Below are positions 37,769 to 46,885 of a DNA stretch of 64,000 bases, piece after piece. The notes below the pieces were generated by a model that worked only from the letters and a program-made list of their open reading frames with translations, ran no database searches and had not been told where the DNA came from. Where the stretch lies: NCBI GenBank assembly GCA_002238485.1, contig MPMG01000005.1, positions 1 through 64,000 on the forward strand, written 5' to 3'. How positions within the stretch are numbered: position 1 is the first letter of the stretch; each line of letters starts with the position of its first letter. Position numbers and translations under genes: made by a program. The DNA is from Chloroflexi bacterium bin20. Lineage in GTDB: Bacteria > Chloroflexota > Anaerolineae > Aggregatilineales > Phototrophicaceae.

Positions 37769-38908
37769 TCAAGCGCCCGCCCAGACCGGCAGGTAGGCAT
37801 CGGCCATGATCTTGCTGTTTTGGCCGCTCGCCAGATCGTGCACCCAGACCTCTGGCAGCGCGCCGCGAACGCTCTCGCCAGCCGCATCCAGCAGAGGAAA
37901 TCGCTGCAATACCAGCGCATCGCCAGCCGCATGCCAGCGCATGTAGGAGCTGTTGTAGCGCTCGTCGTAAACCAGCGGCATCAGCGCATCGGGCTCGTCG
38001 CCCAGGTTGCGCAGATAGATCTGATGGCCGGGCGTCCAGCGGGCATCGGTGTAACGCCGCGCCACGGTGACTTGCTCGCCATCGGGATGCCACTGCGCAG
38101 CCGCGTCATCGCCTGCCCCTTGCGGATCGGTGAAATTGGCGAATTCTTTCTGGTTCAAGTCGGCGATGCGCAGATGCGTGAAGAATTGATTGCCGCGGCG
38201 GATCAGCTCCGGGTAGATGATGCGTCCCCCATCGGGAGACAGCGCGCCCATCGTGCCTTGCGTCGTAGGCAAAAAACGCAGCTGCACGCCATCATCGCCG
38301 CTGGGCGCGAATTCATAGACCAGGATGCCCGGCTGGGTCGAATCGGCGCTGTAGAAAGCAACTGTATTGCTGTCTGCCGACCAGACCGCGCTGTGCCCCA
38401 CCACCTGCGTATCGGCGATCAGCGGCGCAGTGTCGTAGTCGGGACTGGTCATATCCACCAGCCAGATGCGCGACAAGCCGAAGCGGTCTCCCAGCGACTC
38501 GGCGCGTTGATAGGCCAGCAGCGCGCCATCGGGGCTGAATACCGGCGAGGTGCAATAGGCTGCCAGCGCCACACAATCGACCAAATCGCGCGAACTGCCG
38601 CCGGGGATATCCAACAGGCGCAGGGTTACCGTGCCTCTGCCATTGCGTTCCGCATAGGCCAGCCAACGTCCATCGGGGCTGATAGCGAAATCGTAAATGC
38701 CGTAGGCGCTGTCAGTCAGTTGCTGGTGGGCAAGCGGATCGTTGATGTCGGCGATCCAGACATTTTGCTGCGCCGCAGAGGCTGGATGCAGATAGGCGAC
38801 GCGCCGCGGCTGACGGGACGGATCCGTGATGAATGCGGCAATCGCTACACCGGCCAGGCAAATCGCGCTGATGATGACAACGACGAAATCGAGACGGTCG
38901 GGCTTCAT
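37769..38908 (-). CDS. Membrane-anchored TolB-like beta-propeller protein
   Basis: 379 residues from the ATG at 38908 (GAGGGAG 4 bases upstream). One membrane helix (VVVIISAICLAGVAIAAF) is followed by PD40/WD40-like repeats, each with an SPDG-type turn (FAISPDGRWLAY, VFSPDGALLAYQ, WSADSNTVAFYS, ALSPDGGRIIY, WHPDGEQVTVA). It probably folds as an extracytoplasmic propeller that binds protein or sugar. No Tol-Pal system is visible here. Confidence 0.8.
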   Translation of the reverse strand: MKPDRLDFVVVIISAICLAGVAIAAFITDPSRQPRRVAYLHPASAAQQNVWIADINDPLAHQQLTDSAYGIYDFAISPDGRWLAYAERNGRGTVTLRLLDIPGGSSRDLVDCVALAAYCTSPVFSPDGALLAYQRAESLGDRFGLSRIWLVDMTSPDYDTAPLIADTQVVGHSAVWSADSNTVAFYSADSTQPGILVYEFAPSGDDGVQLRFLPTTQGTMGALSPDGGRIIYPELIRRGNQFFTHLRIADLNQKEFANFTDPQGAGDDAAAQWHPDGEQVTVARRYTDARWTPGHQIYLRNLGDEPDALMPLVYDERYNSSYMRWHAAGDALVLQRFPLLDAAGESVRGALPEVWVHDLASGQNSKIMADAYLPVWAGA

Positions 38909-38924
38909 GAAACTCCCTCGCTTT

Positions 38925-38963
38925 TTACCCCCTTCGGTCCCCCCAGTAAAGTCGGAGGGAAGC
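38925..38963 (-). repeat. Dispersed palindromic repeat (inverted copy)
   Basis: On the plus strand ACCCCCTTCGGTCCCCCC then AGTAAAGTCGGAGGGAAGC. Its reverse complement matches the copies in acpS, in the portal gene and in the 61866 array. It is located just upstream of the propeller gene. Confidence 0.75.
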
Positions 38964-38981
38964 ATAGCGCGCGCAGAAGCT

Positions 38982-39007
38982 GTAGGGGCGAGCCAACGGG
39001 TCGCCCA
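38982..39007. repeat. GTAGGGGCGA-type intergenic repeat
   Basis: GTAGGGGCGAGCCAACGGGT then CGCCCA, an imperfect palindrome with GGGGCGA and TCGCCC arms. It sits 20 bases from the dispersed palindromic repeat, in the only noncoding gap between the propeller and permease operons. Confidence 0.65.
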
Positions 39008-39070
39008 CAACCCAGGACAGATCGGGGAATCCAGGGGGCAGAAATCAGCGTCCGCTCGTCAGTCAACATA

Positions 39071-39787
39071 CTAGGGATACAGATAGGGCTGGTCAGGTTC
39101 ATCGACCAGTTCCAGCGACTCGACTGCGATGACCGGCAACAGTTCGCCGGCAAATTTGGCGGCATTCAGCCTGCCCTGCACGCGCACCCAACTGCCGACC
39201 GTCACCTCGTCAATAGAATCGGCGCGGGCTGGCATGCCAATCGGGAAGGCATCGGCCACGCAGCAGCTCATGGTAAAACGCGAGACCATGAATTCATCGG
39301 CGGCGTGCTGAGGCTCTCGGTAGACAAAGCCAGTCACATCCACGGGCAGCTCGTTGAATTCGGCCGGCGCGGCGCGATTAAACTCTCGCAGCCAGTCCAG
39401 GATATTGCGGTCCAGCGGACTGCGTGCGAATGTCGCGGCATTGCCAACGCCGACCGGGCGGAGGCTGATTCCGCCATTGATCGCTTCTATGCCCAAGGAA
39501 CGCGAGGGAATCAACACAGCCAGCGCGAGCGGAAATGCGGCGATCAGCACGATATCCCAACCGATGCGGTAGTGCTGATGCAGATGTAGGGACGGCTTCA
39601 TGCGCCCCCACAGGCTCACCAGCGCCAGCAGAAAGAAGATGCCCGCGCCGACATAAGCCAGCCAGCCAAAACGCTGATTGATGTAATTGCTCAGGTTGCC
39701 GCTGATGATGAGCTGCGTCAGGTAGACGCCCATGCCCAGCAGAATCAGCAACTTTGCCCAGGTGATGCGGCTGTCGCGAGCGCTCAT
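39071..39787 (-). CDS. TIGR03943-family permease partner protein
   Basis: 238 residues. Two to three N-terminal membrane helices (LLILLGMGVYLTQLIISG, GAGIFFLLALVSLW, IVLIAAFPLALAVL) precede a soluble domain with VDVTGFVYREP, FMVSRFTMSCCVADAFPIG and WVRVQGRL. This protein regularly accompanies the DUF318/ArsP-like permease and is thought to be its subunit. It begins 11 bases after the permease stop. The SCC cysteines could bind a metal or organic arsenical; this is not shown. Confidence 0.85.
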   Translation of the reverse strand: MSARDSRITWAKLLILLGMGVYLTQLIISGNLSNYINQRFGWLAYVGAGIFFLLALVSLWGRMKPSLHLHQHYRIGWDIVLIAAFPLALAVLIPSRSLGIEAINGGISLRPVGVGNAATFARSPLDRNILDWLREFNRAAPAEFNELPVDVTGFVYREPQHAADEFMVSRFTMSCCVADAFPIGMPARADSIDEVTVGSWVRVQGRLNAAKFAGELLPVIAVESLELVDEPDQPYLYP

Positions 39788-39798
39788 CGGCTGCCCCC

Positions 39799-40719
39799 TT
39801 AATATCCCAGCGCCAGGTTGATGAGCACGCCCGCCAGCAAGTTCATCACGAAGGGCAGCAGAATCAAGTAGAACACGATGCGCCGGCGGAAGACTCCCGT
39901 GAACATCAACGTGCTCTTGATATCGACCATGGGGCCAAAGCTGAGAAAGCTTACGATTGCGCCTGTGGTGAAGGTGTTGACGAATGCCAGCGCCAAGAAG
40001 CTGTCGACTGTTGAGCAGACGCTCAATATGTAGGCCAGCAGTTGCATGAATAGCACAGAAAGCACGCTGCCAGTGCCCAGCGCCAGCAGGCTTTCTTGCG
40101 GCACCAAGGTCTGCATCAGCGCTGCCAGCGCAGAACCCAGGATCAAGAAGCGGCCCATTTCAAAGAATTCATCGCTGGCGATCCCCGCCGCATGCAGCAA
40201 TTTGTCGCGCAGGGAGGGCGACTCATGCTTATGCTCGTCGTGGCCGTGTTCATCTTGCCCGTCTGCCAGCGCGATCGGCTTCAGCACCGAACCAGGCTTG
40301 GAGAAAATGCCAATGACCAGCGCGACCGTGACCGCGACCACGATGGTGATGACGATGCGCCCGATGAAGACTGGACCAAATCCAAAAGCGATATAGGTGC
40401 TGGCAAAGACGATAGGATTCATGAAGGGCGCTGCCAACAAAAATGCCAGTCCCATGGACAGAGGCATACCTTTGCTGAAGAGTCGGCGCGTCACAGGCAC
40501 GACGCCGCATTCACAGACCGGGAAGGCCAAACCCAGGAATGCACCGCCCAGCGCCGCCCCCAGTCGATTGCGCGGCATCAGGCGCACGATATCGTCCGAT
40601 TTGACGAAGCTCTCGATCAAGCCAGATGTCAGCGAACCCAGCAGCAGAAAGGGCACTGCCTCAATGAAAATGCCCAGGAAGCGCGTGGCAAAGACTTCTA
40701 TGTTGAGGGCGAAATCCAT
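39799..40719 (-). CDS. DUF318/ArsP-like (UPF0718) permease
   Basis: 306 residues from the ATG at 40719 (MDFALNIEVF). About eight membrane helices; the motif FPVCECGVVPVTRRL lies in the first half, with a large cytoplasmic loop rich in His/Asp/Glu (DGQDEHGHDEHKHES) and the conserved SVCSTVDSF in the second half. The family includes ArsP, which exports trivalent organoarsenicals; others have unknown substrates. The His-rich loop suggests metal sensing or binding. It forms an operon with the TIGR03943 protein. Confidence 0.85.
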   Translation of the reverse strand: MDFALNIEVFATRFLGIFIEAVPFLLLGSLTSGLIESFVKSDDIVRLMPRNRLGAALGGAFLGLAFPVCECGVVPVTRRLFSKGMPLSMGLAFLLAAPFMNPIVFASTYIAFGFGPVFIGRIVITIVVAVTVALVIGIFSKPGSVLKPIALADGQDEHGHDEHKHESPSLRDKLLHAAGIASDEFFEMGRFLILGSALAALMQTLVPQESLLALGTGSVLSVLFMQLLAYILSVCSTVDSFLALAFVNTFTTGAIVSFLSFGPMVDIKSTLMFTGVFRRRIVFYLILLPFVMNLLAGVLINLALGY

Positions 40720-40801
40720 AAGCAGATACGCTCGATTGCTGCCGGTTTGTTTCCAGTCTACAACAAAGGCGAGGCTCGCGCCGAGCATTTTCCCGCCTGG
40801 C

Positions 40802-40975
40802 TCAAGGTTCGTTTTTGTCCAACCCACTCAGCGTAAAAGCAAATACCAGAGCGAGCATCGCGCCTGTGGGCATGCCCAGCGCCACATTGCCGATGATCAT
40901 GCCGAATACAACACCGACCGCCAACCCGCATGCCACGCCAGCCACAAATAGCAGCTGCGTCGAAGGCGGTCTCAT
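40802..40975 (-). CDS. 57-residue glycine-rich membrane protein coupled to a cyclase gene
   Basis: Reading from the ATG at 40975 gives 57 residues starting MRPPSTQLLFVAGVACG, with two Gly-rich hydrophobic helices (LAVGVVFGMIIGNVALG and GAMLALVFAFTLSG) and a short charged end. The start overlaps the stop of the cyclase gene by four bases (ATGA), strong evidence that it is translated. The Gly-zipper pattern suggests a small oligomeric membrane protein. Function unknown. It may serve the cyclase pair. Confidence 0.65.
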   Translation of the reverse strand: MRPPSTQLLFVAGVACGLAVGVVFGMIIGNVALGMPTGAMLALVFAFTLSGLDKNEP

Positions 40976-42726
40976 GCGCCGGCCTCGACATCGCCAAGCA
41001 AGACTCGATACAGCGTATCGTAATGCTCAAAGCCGCTTTTCATCTTTGTGGGCTTGAAAGGCTGGGCGCGGATCTGCTCTGCCACCAGCGCATACATCGC
41101 CGGACTGATGACAATCTCGCCAGGTTCGGCATTTTCTTGCAAGAACCGGCAGTCGTTTGCCGCTTCGCCCAAAACCGCGTATTCGCTGCGGTCTGTGCCG
41201 CCTACCATGCCCAGCACAGCCTGCCCGGTGTGGATGCCGATGCCGAAGTGCAGCCGGTGGTCGCGCTGGATCACGATGTGCAAGGCCTGTGCTGCCGCCA
41301 TGATGCCTTGCGCCGCTCGCAGCGCTCGAATGGCGTGGTCTTCTTGTGGATTCAGTTGTGTATTCCACAACGCTTTGATGGCATCGCCCAGGTATTGGTC
41401 GACTATGCCGTCTTGCACGTCGATGGCATCGCTGGCCGCGCCCAAATAGCGGTTGATAATGCGCATGAGGTCTTCGGGCTGCAGAGTCTCGCCAAAAGCT
41501 GTAAAGCCACGCACATCGGCGAACATGGCGGTCACTGTGCGTTCGACCGGGCTGGTATCTAGGGCGCCGATAGAGCCGATATTCGCCAGCAGCGCCTCGG
41601 GGATAAAAGTGCCCAGCAGGCGGCGCTGTTCTTCTTGCTCTTTGCGTTCCGTCAAATCGTCGATGACCAGCGCCACGCCATAGATCACCTGGTCATCGCC
41701 ACGCAAGGGGCTGGCCACCACCTGCCAATAGCGTTCGCGTCCCTTGTGCAAAAAGCGCTCTGCCCAGATCTGCTGGGTCTGGTCGCGACGGACGCGCTCG
41801 ATCTCGGCATAGAATTCGCTTGACACCGGCGGCAGCAAGTCGGTCAAGGGCAAGCCAACCGCAGCTTCGGTGCTTTTGCCTGTCAGCGCTTCGGCCGCCA
41901 GATTGCAAATGATGACGCTATCCAGGCTGTCGATGGTGATGACGCCAGAGCCGATGGACGCGAATATATTGGACAGCCGTACCTGCATCTCTTCGATAAG
42001 CGCCATTTGCGCGCGGATTTCTTCAAACAGTCGCGCGTTTTCGATAGCCACGGCCGCTTGCTGGCCGAAGCTGGTTAACAGGTTCAGCTCGTTTTCTTTG
42101 AACAAGCCAGCCATGACGCGGTTGTCGCAATAGGCCACGCCGATCAGTTGGTCGCGGGCCTTTAGCGGCACCGCCAATATGCTGAGCAGGTTGAAGCCGA
42201 CAATGCTTTCGCTGGCGCTGATGTTGTCGTCTGCCCCGGCGTCCATGGTCAGCACCGCTTCGCCAGTTTCCACGACCTGGTTGATGACCGACCAACTGAC
42301 GATGCGTCCGCCAGCCGCTGATTCTTCTGCGCTCAAGCCACGCGCAACTTTGAACTCCAACTCGCCCGTGTCGTGATTCTTCAGCACGATATAGCCGCGT
42401 TCTGCTTGCGTCAGGCTGATGACGGTGTCCATCACCTGGTTGAGCACCTGGTCGGTTTTTTGCGCGGAGTTGATGAGGGCGGTGGTTTCTGCCAGACGGC
42501 GGAGTTGCGCCAACTGCATTTGCGTGTCGACCATATCCACCGAGAGTCTATCGATGCCGCTGCGCAAACTCCACAGACGGTCGATCGCATCGCTGGGCAG
42601 GCGGATGCTGCGGCGGCGCAAAAGCTGCTGCTGCTGCTCCAGGAGTGTCTTGACTTCGTCGGCACGCTCTTTCAATCCGCGCAGCTGCGACTGAATCGCG
42701 CCAAAAGCGCTCGTCCCGCCAGTCAT
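40972..42726 (-). CDS. GAF-PAS-class III nucleotidyl cyclase, metal-site subunit (CycB)
   Basis: 584 residues: coiled N-terminus (~1-85), GAF domain (~90-235), PAS domain (~245-365, with DLTERKEQEEQRRLL linker) and a class III cyclase homology domain (~395-575). Both metal Asp residues are present: D404 in FADVRGFT and D448 in YLGDAIKA. The residues that bind adenine and stabilise the transition state are lost: Gln444 stands for Lys, Ala517 for Thr/Asp and Phe528 for Arg, with Asn524 kept. As a homodimer it should be poor or inactive. Its ATG overlaps the stop of the paralogue upstream by four bases, which supplies the missing set. Confidence 0.88.
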   Translation of the reverse strand: MTGGTSAFGAIQSQLRGLKERADEVKTLLEQQQQLLRRRSIRLPSDAIDRLWSLRSGIDRLSVDMVDTQMQLAQLRRLAETTALINSAQKTDQVLNQVMDTVISLTQAERGYIVLKNHDTGELEFKVARGLSAEESAAGGRIVSWSVINQVVETGEAVLTMDAGADDNISASESIVGFNLLSILAVPLKARDQLIGVAYCDNRVMAGLFKENELNLLTSFGQQAAVAIENARLFEEIRAQMALIEEMQVRLSNIFASIGSGVITIDSLDSVIICNLAAEALTGKSTEAAVGLPLTDLLPPVSSEFYAEIERVRRDQTQQIWAERFLHKGRERYWQVVASPLRGDDQVIYGVALVIDDLTERKEQEEQRRLLGTFIPEALLANIGSIGALDTSPVERTVTAMFADVRGFTAFGETLQPEDLMRIINRYLGAASDAIDVQDGIVDQYLGDAIKALWNTQLNPQEDHAIRALRAAQGIMAAAQALHIVIQRDHRLHFGIGIHTGQAVLGMVGGTDRSEYAVLGEAANDCRFLQENAEPGEIVISPAMYALVAEQIRAQPFKPTKMKSGFEHYDTLYRVLLGDVEAGA

Positions 42727-44486
42727 GCGATTCGCTGCACCTCGTAGGCATTCATGCCAGTCGAAATCCCCTTGCCATAGATCGGCTCGCGGGGGAGGAA
42801 ATTGAATGGTGGCTGGGTCTTGTGCAAAAGGATGAGATCCAGGGTGGGCTGCCCGATTGTGATGCTGCCGCGGCGGGCATTTTCTTGCACGCGTTTGGCG
42901 GTGTTTATGCTGTGCCCCAGCGCCGTGAACTCGCGCCGGCGGAAACTGCCAACATTGCCCAGGGTGGCCACGCCGCTGAAGATGCCGACGATATAATAGT
43001 GCGGGTCTGGCTCAATGCCCAGCTCGCTGTACAGTTGCAAAAAACGATCGCGCATCAGCAAGCCGCATTCTACAGCCTGGCGGGCGTGCTGCTCGTCCGG
43101 GTTCAGTTGCGTGTTGAAGAGCGCCATGACTTCGTTGCCCATATATTTGTCGATGATGCCGCCAGTATCGTGAATGCAGCTGGTGGCGATGGCTTGATAC
43201 TGATTAAGGATGCGCAGGGTTTCGCTGGGCGCGACATTGGGCAGGGTCGTCAAGGAGCGCACATCGGCGAAAAGGCAGCTGACCTCGCGCCGCATGCCGC
43301 CCATCTCAATATTGGCGATTTCGCTTATCTGGTCCACCATGCCTTCGGGCAAGATTCGCCTCATGGCATTGATGGTGGTTTCATGCTCGTGCAGATGCGT
43401 AACATCGTCCATCACCAGCGTTACGCCCTGCGTCGTTTGGCTGCGATCTTTCAATGGCGAAAAGGACAGCGAAAGCGCCACCGGCCCCCTGCCCGGCAGC
43501 TCGGCGACGAGATCAAGCGTGTGGTCGGCATCGCCTTCTTTAACCAGTTGCAGCTCTTCGCCCAGCTGCAAGGCGGCCTTTTGCAAGACGCGCTCCAGCT
43601 GAAGTCCCATCACGGTATCGGGAGGAAGATTGAGGATATCGGCGGCGGCGCGATTAAAGGTATGCACCAGGTCATTGGAATCGATGGCGATGATAGCGCT
43701 GCCCACCGACGAAAAGATATTGTCCATCAGCTCTTTGACGCGCGTAATCTCAGCCAGGATCTGTTCAGCCCGGCTGTACATGCGGGCGTTGTTGATAGCC
43801 ACAGCCGCCACATTGGCAAAAGCCACCAACAGCGTCAGCTCGCGTTCGGTGAAGATGCCCGCCACCAGCCGATTGTCAACATACACCGCGCCGATGGATT
43901 CATCTTTGTAGCGCAGCGGCACACACAGCACCGACCGCAGCGTGAAATTGACGATACTCTGGCTGTCAGACCAGCGCTCGTCCTGGTAGGCGTTGTCGGC
44001 CAAAAGAGGCTCGCCGCTGCCGATTACCTGGTTGACCACCGACATGCTGATCTGGGGTGGCGAACCATCGGGCGTGGACACACCCAACATACCGCTTTCG
44101 CTGCTGACGCGGAAGTCATATAGGTCGCTGTCATCTCTGGTCAAAATGATGTAACCGCGCTCGGCTTGGGTCAGCAAGATGACCAGCTCCATCGTCTCTG
44201 CCAAGCAAGTCTCGACATCCAGCGAGTTGGTCATGCGCACGGACATATCGCTCAGAGCACGAAGCTGCCGCAGCTCGGTCTGTTCTGCCAACACATCCGA
44301 TTCCAGGCGCTTGAAATCTGCCTGCAGCTGGTTGAAGCTGGTAACAACCGATGACGGCATGGCGAGGCGGTGATGGCGCAACTGGTCGCGCTGCGCAGTC
44401 AAGGCGGCTTCAATCTGCTTGATCAGGTCTTCGAGCTGCCGCAATTCACCAAGCAGGCTGGCGGCACCATGTACAGAGTCGCTCAT
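42723..44486 (-). CDS. GAF-PAS-class III nucleotidyl cyclase, substrate-site subunit (CycA)
   Basis: 587 residues with the same plan as its neighbour. In the cyclase domain Lys447 (DKYMGN), Thr521 (EFTALGHSIN), Asn528 and Arg532 (NTAKR) are all kept. The first metal Asp (D408, FADVRSLT) is kept, but the second is Asn451 (YMGN instead of YMGD). It thus holds a full adenine/transition-state set and lacks a full metal set. Together with the neighbour it could build one complete active site per heterodimer. Two GAF sensors and two PAS sensors would then control it; the signals are unknown. The flavoprotein gene at 44594 lies upstream on the same strand. Confidence 0.88.
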   Translation of the reverse strand: MSDSVHGAASLLGELRQLEDLIKQIEAALTAQRDQLRHHRLAMPSSVVTSFNQLQADFKRLESDVLAEQTELRQLRALSDMSVRMTNSLDVETCLAETMELVILLTQAERGYIILTRDDSDLYDFRVSSESGMLGVSTPDGSPPQISMSVVNQVIGSGEPLLADNAYQDERWSDSQSIVNFTLRSVLCVPLRYKDESIGAVYVDNRLVAGIFTERELTLLVAFANVAAVAINNARMYSRAEQILAEITRVKELMDNIFSSVGSAIIAIDSNDLVHTFNRAAADILNLPPDTVMGLQLERVLQKAALQLGEELQLVKEGDADHTLDLVAELPGRGPVALSLSFSPLKDRSQTTQGVTLVMDDVTHLHEHETTINAMRRILPEGMVDQISEIANIEMGGMRREVSCLFADVRSLTTLPNVAPSETLRILNQYQAIATSCIHDTGGIIDKYMGNEVMALFNTQLNPDEQHARQAVECGLLMRDRFLQLYSELGIEPDPHYYIVGIFSGVATLGNVGSFRRREFTALGHSINTAKRVQENARRGSITIGQPTLDLILLHKTQPPFNFLPREPIYGKGISTGMNAYEVQRIA

Positions 44487-44593
44487 AAGGCTTTTAGGAA
44501 TCGCATGCCACGACAGTCACTTATCCCGGTTTTCAGCACTTGCCAGCGATTATACTGCAGATGCGGAGGGTTAGCACGACAAAAACTGCGCGC

Positions 44594-45904
44594 TCATTTG
44601 CTCATGGCCAGGGCAGCGGCGCGGCGTCCGATCTCCACTGCATAATTGGTGCCGCGGTCCCAAGGATAGACTTGCGACATACTCGCCCAAAAGACGCCCG
44701 GCAGCGGAGTCTGCAAGTCGGGCAGACGCTGGCTGTGATGCAGTTGGGGAACGGGCTGGGCGTAGGGCGCGCGCCACACCCACCACTTGCGCAGCCAGTC
44801 GCGCTCAAAGGCGGGATTGACCTTTTTCAGCGCCGGCAGAAATCGTTCGACCAGTTCTGCTTCATCCAGCCGAAAGTACTCGTGGCTAGGATGCACATAA
44901 TCGCCGCAATAAACGATGTGGTCGCCGCCATAATGTTCGCGCGGCAGGTAGTTGGTATGCTCGACCAGCGCCAGGAATGGAAAGGCGGATTTGGACTTGT
45001 CGGGCGTATCGGCCGGCAGATTCAGCCAATAGGTGTCATCTTGCAGCAAGGGGCGCTTCAACGCGAAGACGACGCAGAGTCCGCCGATGCTCTTCAGCGC
45101 GCCGACCTCTTCGCCATAGACGGTGTCCGCCAACCCATCCGCCAGTTGCAGCAGCAGCTTGGGCGAAGTCGTGCAGATCAGCCGGTCGAATTGCCGTGAT
45201 TCTTCAGCGACCTGCAGCCAGGGCTTGCCATTGCGACTGCCCAGGCGCTGTGCCGGCGCATTGAGGCATATTTGCACGCCCAGTTCCCGCAGTTGCCGCG
45301 CCAGCTCGTCCATGAAGGCCTGGAATCCGCCCTGATAGGCGCCCAATTTCAACGTGCGCTTGACGATGCGCGCCCACATGAATGACATGGGCACTTGATC
45401 GTAGTCATCCGCGAATTTGCCGATCAGCAGCGGCTTGAAGAAGGTTTCGTAAGCTTGCCGACCCATCCAGCGGCGCATCCAGCTGTCGGCGGTGACCCGT
45501 TCAAAAGGCTGCCAGCGCGGGCTTAGTTTGATCGCAAGGCCAGCCAGCGCCATACGAATTGTGGCGAGCAAAGGCAGTGGCAAAAGCAAAGCCGATGGCG
45601 AGATTTCGCTGCGCACGATCTTGCCATCCAGCCAGAAACTGGTCTTGGGGCGCGGAAAGACGATCTTGTCGCGCAGGCCCATCTCGTCTGCCAGGCGCAG
45701 GATATCGTGATCGTTGGCGAACCAGTGATGATAAAACTTCTCCAGCGTCCAATCCCAGTTGTCGTCTTTGAATCCCGCCGCCAAGCCGCCGACGCGGTCC
45801 GCTGCTTCAAAGATGGTCACGTTGTGCCCGGCGCGAGCGAAATCCCAGGCCGCCGCCAGACCGGTGGCGCCTGCGCCGATGATGGCGATGTTGAGTGGGG
45901 TCAT
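44594..45904 (-). CDS. FAD-dependent amine-oxidase-like oxidoreductase
   Basis: 436 residues from the ATG at 45904 ([19 protein letters not shown]); the frame upstream to 46294 lacks family character. The Rossmann loop is GAGATG, with the FAD-ribose acid in [15 protein letters not shown]. The C-terminal [24 protein letters not shown] holds the second FAD contact. Proteins of this type (protoporphyrinogen-oxidase/phytoene-desaturase-like) often work on sugars or lipids in surface clusters. The substrate is unknown. Confidence 0.85.
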   Translation of the reverse strand: MTPLNIAIIGAGATGLAAAWDFARAGHNVTIFEAADRVGGLAAGFKDDNWDWTLEKFYHHWFANDHDILRLADEMGLRDKIVFPRPKTSFWLDGKIVRSEISPSALLLPLPLLATIRMALAGLAIKLSPRWQPFERVTADSWMRRWMGRQAYETFFKPLLIGKFADDYDQVPMSFMWARIVKRTLKLGAYQGGFQAFMDELARQLRELGVQICLNAPAQRLGSRNGKPWLQVAEESRQFDRLICTTSPKLLLQLADGLADTVYGEEVGALKSIGGLCVVFALKRPLLQDDTYWLNLPADTPDKSKSAFPFLALVEHTNYLPREHYGGDHIVYCGDYVHPSHEYFRLDEAELVERFLPALKKVNPAFERDWLRKWWVWRAPYAQPVPQLHHSQRLPDLQTPLPGVFWASMSQVYPWDRGTNYAVEIGRRAAALAMSK

Positions 45905-46007
45905 GTTCTTCACTCTCTTCAAAGCAATAAGAAACGGATTGCATCCTGGAATAGGTCGCAGCGTATCAACAAGCAGGTAATAGTATTGCCAATGGACACA
46001 CCAAAGT

Positions 46008-46047
46008 ATGATAGCGTCTATACTAAAGGCAATATACACGCTATCAT
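46008..46047. promoter_or_regulatory. Inverted repeat upstream of the ABC-3C operon
   Basis: ATGATAGCGT (46008-46017) and ACGCTATCAT (46038-46047) are perfect inverted copies separated by 20 bases. The spacer contains TATACT and AATATA, which could be -10 elements. The position, 56 bases before the nuclease gene, suits an operator. No regulator is encoded next to it. Confidence 0.6.
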
Positions 46048-46102
46048 GTAGCCTTTGAAGTGGGTGGCTGCTATGATCCTTTCTCGGGGAGCATCTAAAC
46101 GC

Positions 46103-46885
46103 ATGACGAATACAAGTATTGCTCCGGACACTCGCACTCGATCTCGTAAAATACCGGTGGCGGATCGAGATCTGCTGTGGAGGCTTTCGGCATTCAGATG
46201 TTCTTATCCCAACTGCCAGAAGGAACTGTATAGGAAAGGCGAAGCAGGCGACAGGCACGCGAATATTGGCGAAATGGCGCATATATTTGCACACAGTAAA
46301 AATGGTCCACGTCCCAATCCCGATGGTTTTTCAGAGGATACCAACAAGTATGAAAACCTAATTTTGCTCTGTAGAGAACATCACACTATCGTCGACGTCC
46401 AAACAAACAAATATACTGTCAAGCAGTTGCAGCATATGAAACTCGACCACGAGAGATGGGTAGCCGACAGGCTTGCAACTGAAGATTTCAACTCTGCTGA
46501 CCTAGAGTCAATTATACGGTGGCTGAGCAACAACTCTGAGTTACCTCCTGGGGACTTTTTACTTATTCCGCCTCGCCACAAAATCAGCAAAAATGGATTT
46601 TCGGCAGGAATCCAGAAACACCTGAATGTTGGCTTCCCAAGGACGCACGAGGTAAAGACTTATGTCATGCATCGGGCGAGTTTGGAGCCAGACTTTGAGG
46701 CAAGACTTCTTAATGCGATGTTGACACAGTATCATGACTATAAGAAAACTTCTATCAGCTCCAACCACCTCTTTGTCGACATGGTTCAGTTCGCATGCGG
46801 TAACAGTCGTGACCATGTAAAATGGTTAGCGGGAATAGTACTTGTTGTCTATTTCTTTGAACGATGTGAAATCTTCGAGAAATGA
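46103..46885 (+). CDS. HNH nuclease effector of an ABC-three-component system
   Basis: 260 residues from the ATG at 46103 (GGGGAG 11 bases upstream; ATGs at 46055 and 46073 are possible). The HNH core is complete: zinc ligands C33-x4-C38 and C90-x2-H93, catalytic His60 in EMAH, and Asn85 in NLILLC. The C-terminal end [21 protein letters not shown] matches the C-terminal domain that ties effectors to ABC-3C ATPases. Lower G+C than the flanks suggests transfer. The stop overlaps the MC6 start by four bases. In the family such effectors are believed to act in phage defence when released by the ATPase. Confidence 0.85.
   Translation: MTNTSIAPDTRTRSRKIPVADRDLLWRLSAFRCSYPNCQKELYRKGEAGDRHANIGEMAHIFAHSKNGPRPNPDGFSEDTNKYENLILLCREHHTIVDVQTNKYTVKQLQHMKLDHERWVADRLATEDFNSADLESIIRWLSNNSELPPGDFLLIPPRHKISKNGFSAGIQKHLNVGFPRTHEVKTYVMHRASLEPDFEARLLNAMLTQYHDYKKTSISSNHLFVDMVQFACGNSRDHVKWLAGIVLVVYFFERCEIFEK

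Noticed and set aside
40758..41030. A 90-codon minus-strand frame near the cyclase end
   Set aside because: The ATGA-coupled 57-residue frame at 40802-40975 has membrane-helix character and a coupled start; the longer frame has neither.
42822..44123. A 433-codon open frame opposite the first cyclase gene
   Set aside because: Antisense shadow. The minus strand carries clear GAF, PAS and cyclase motifs.
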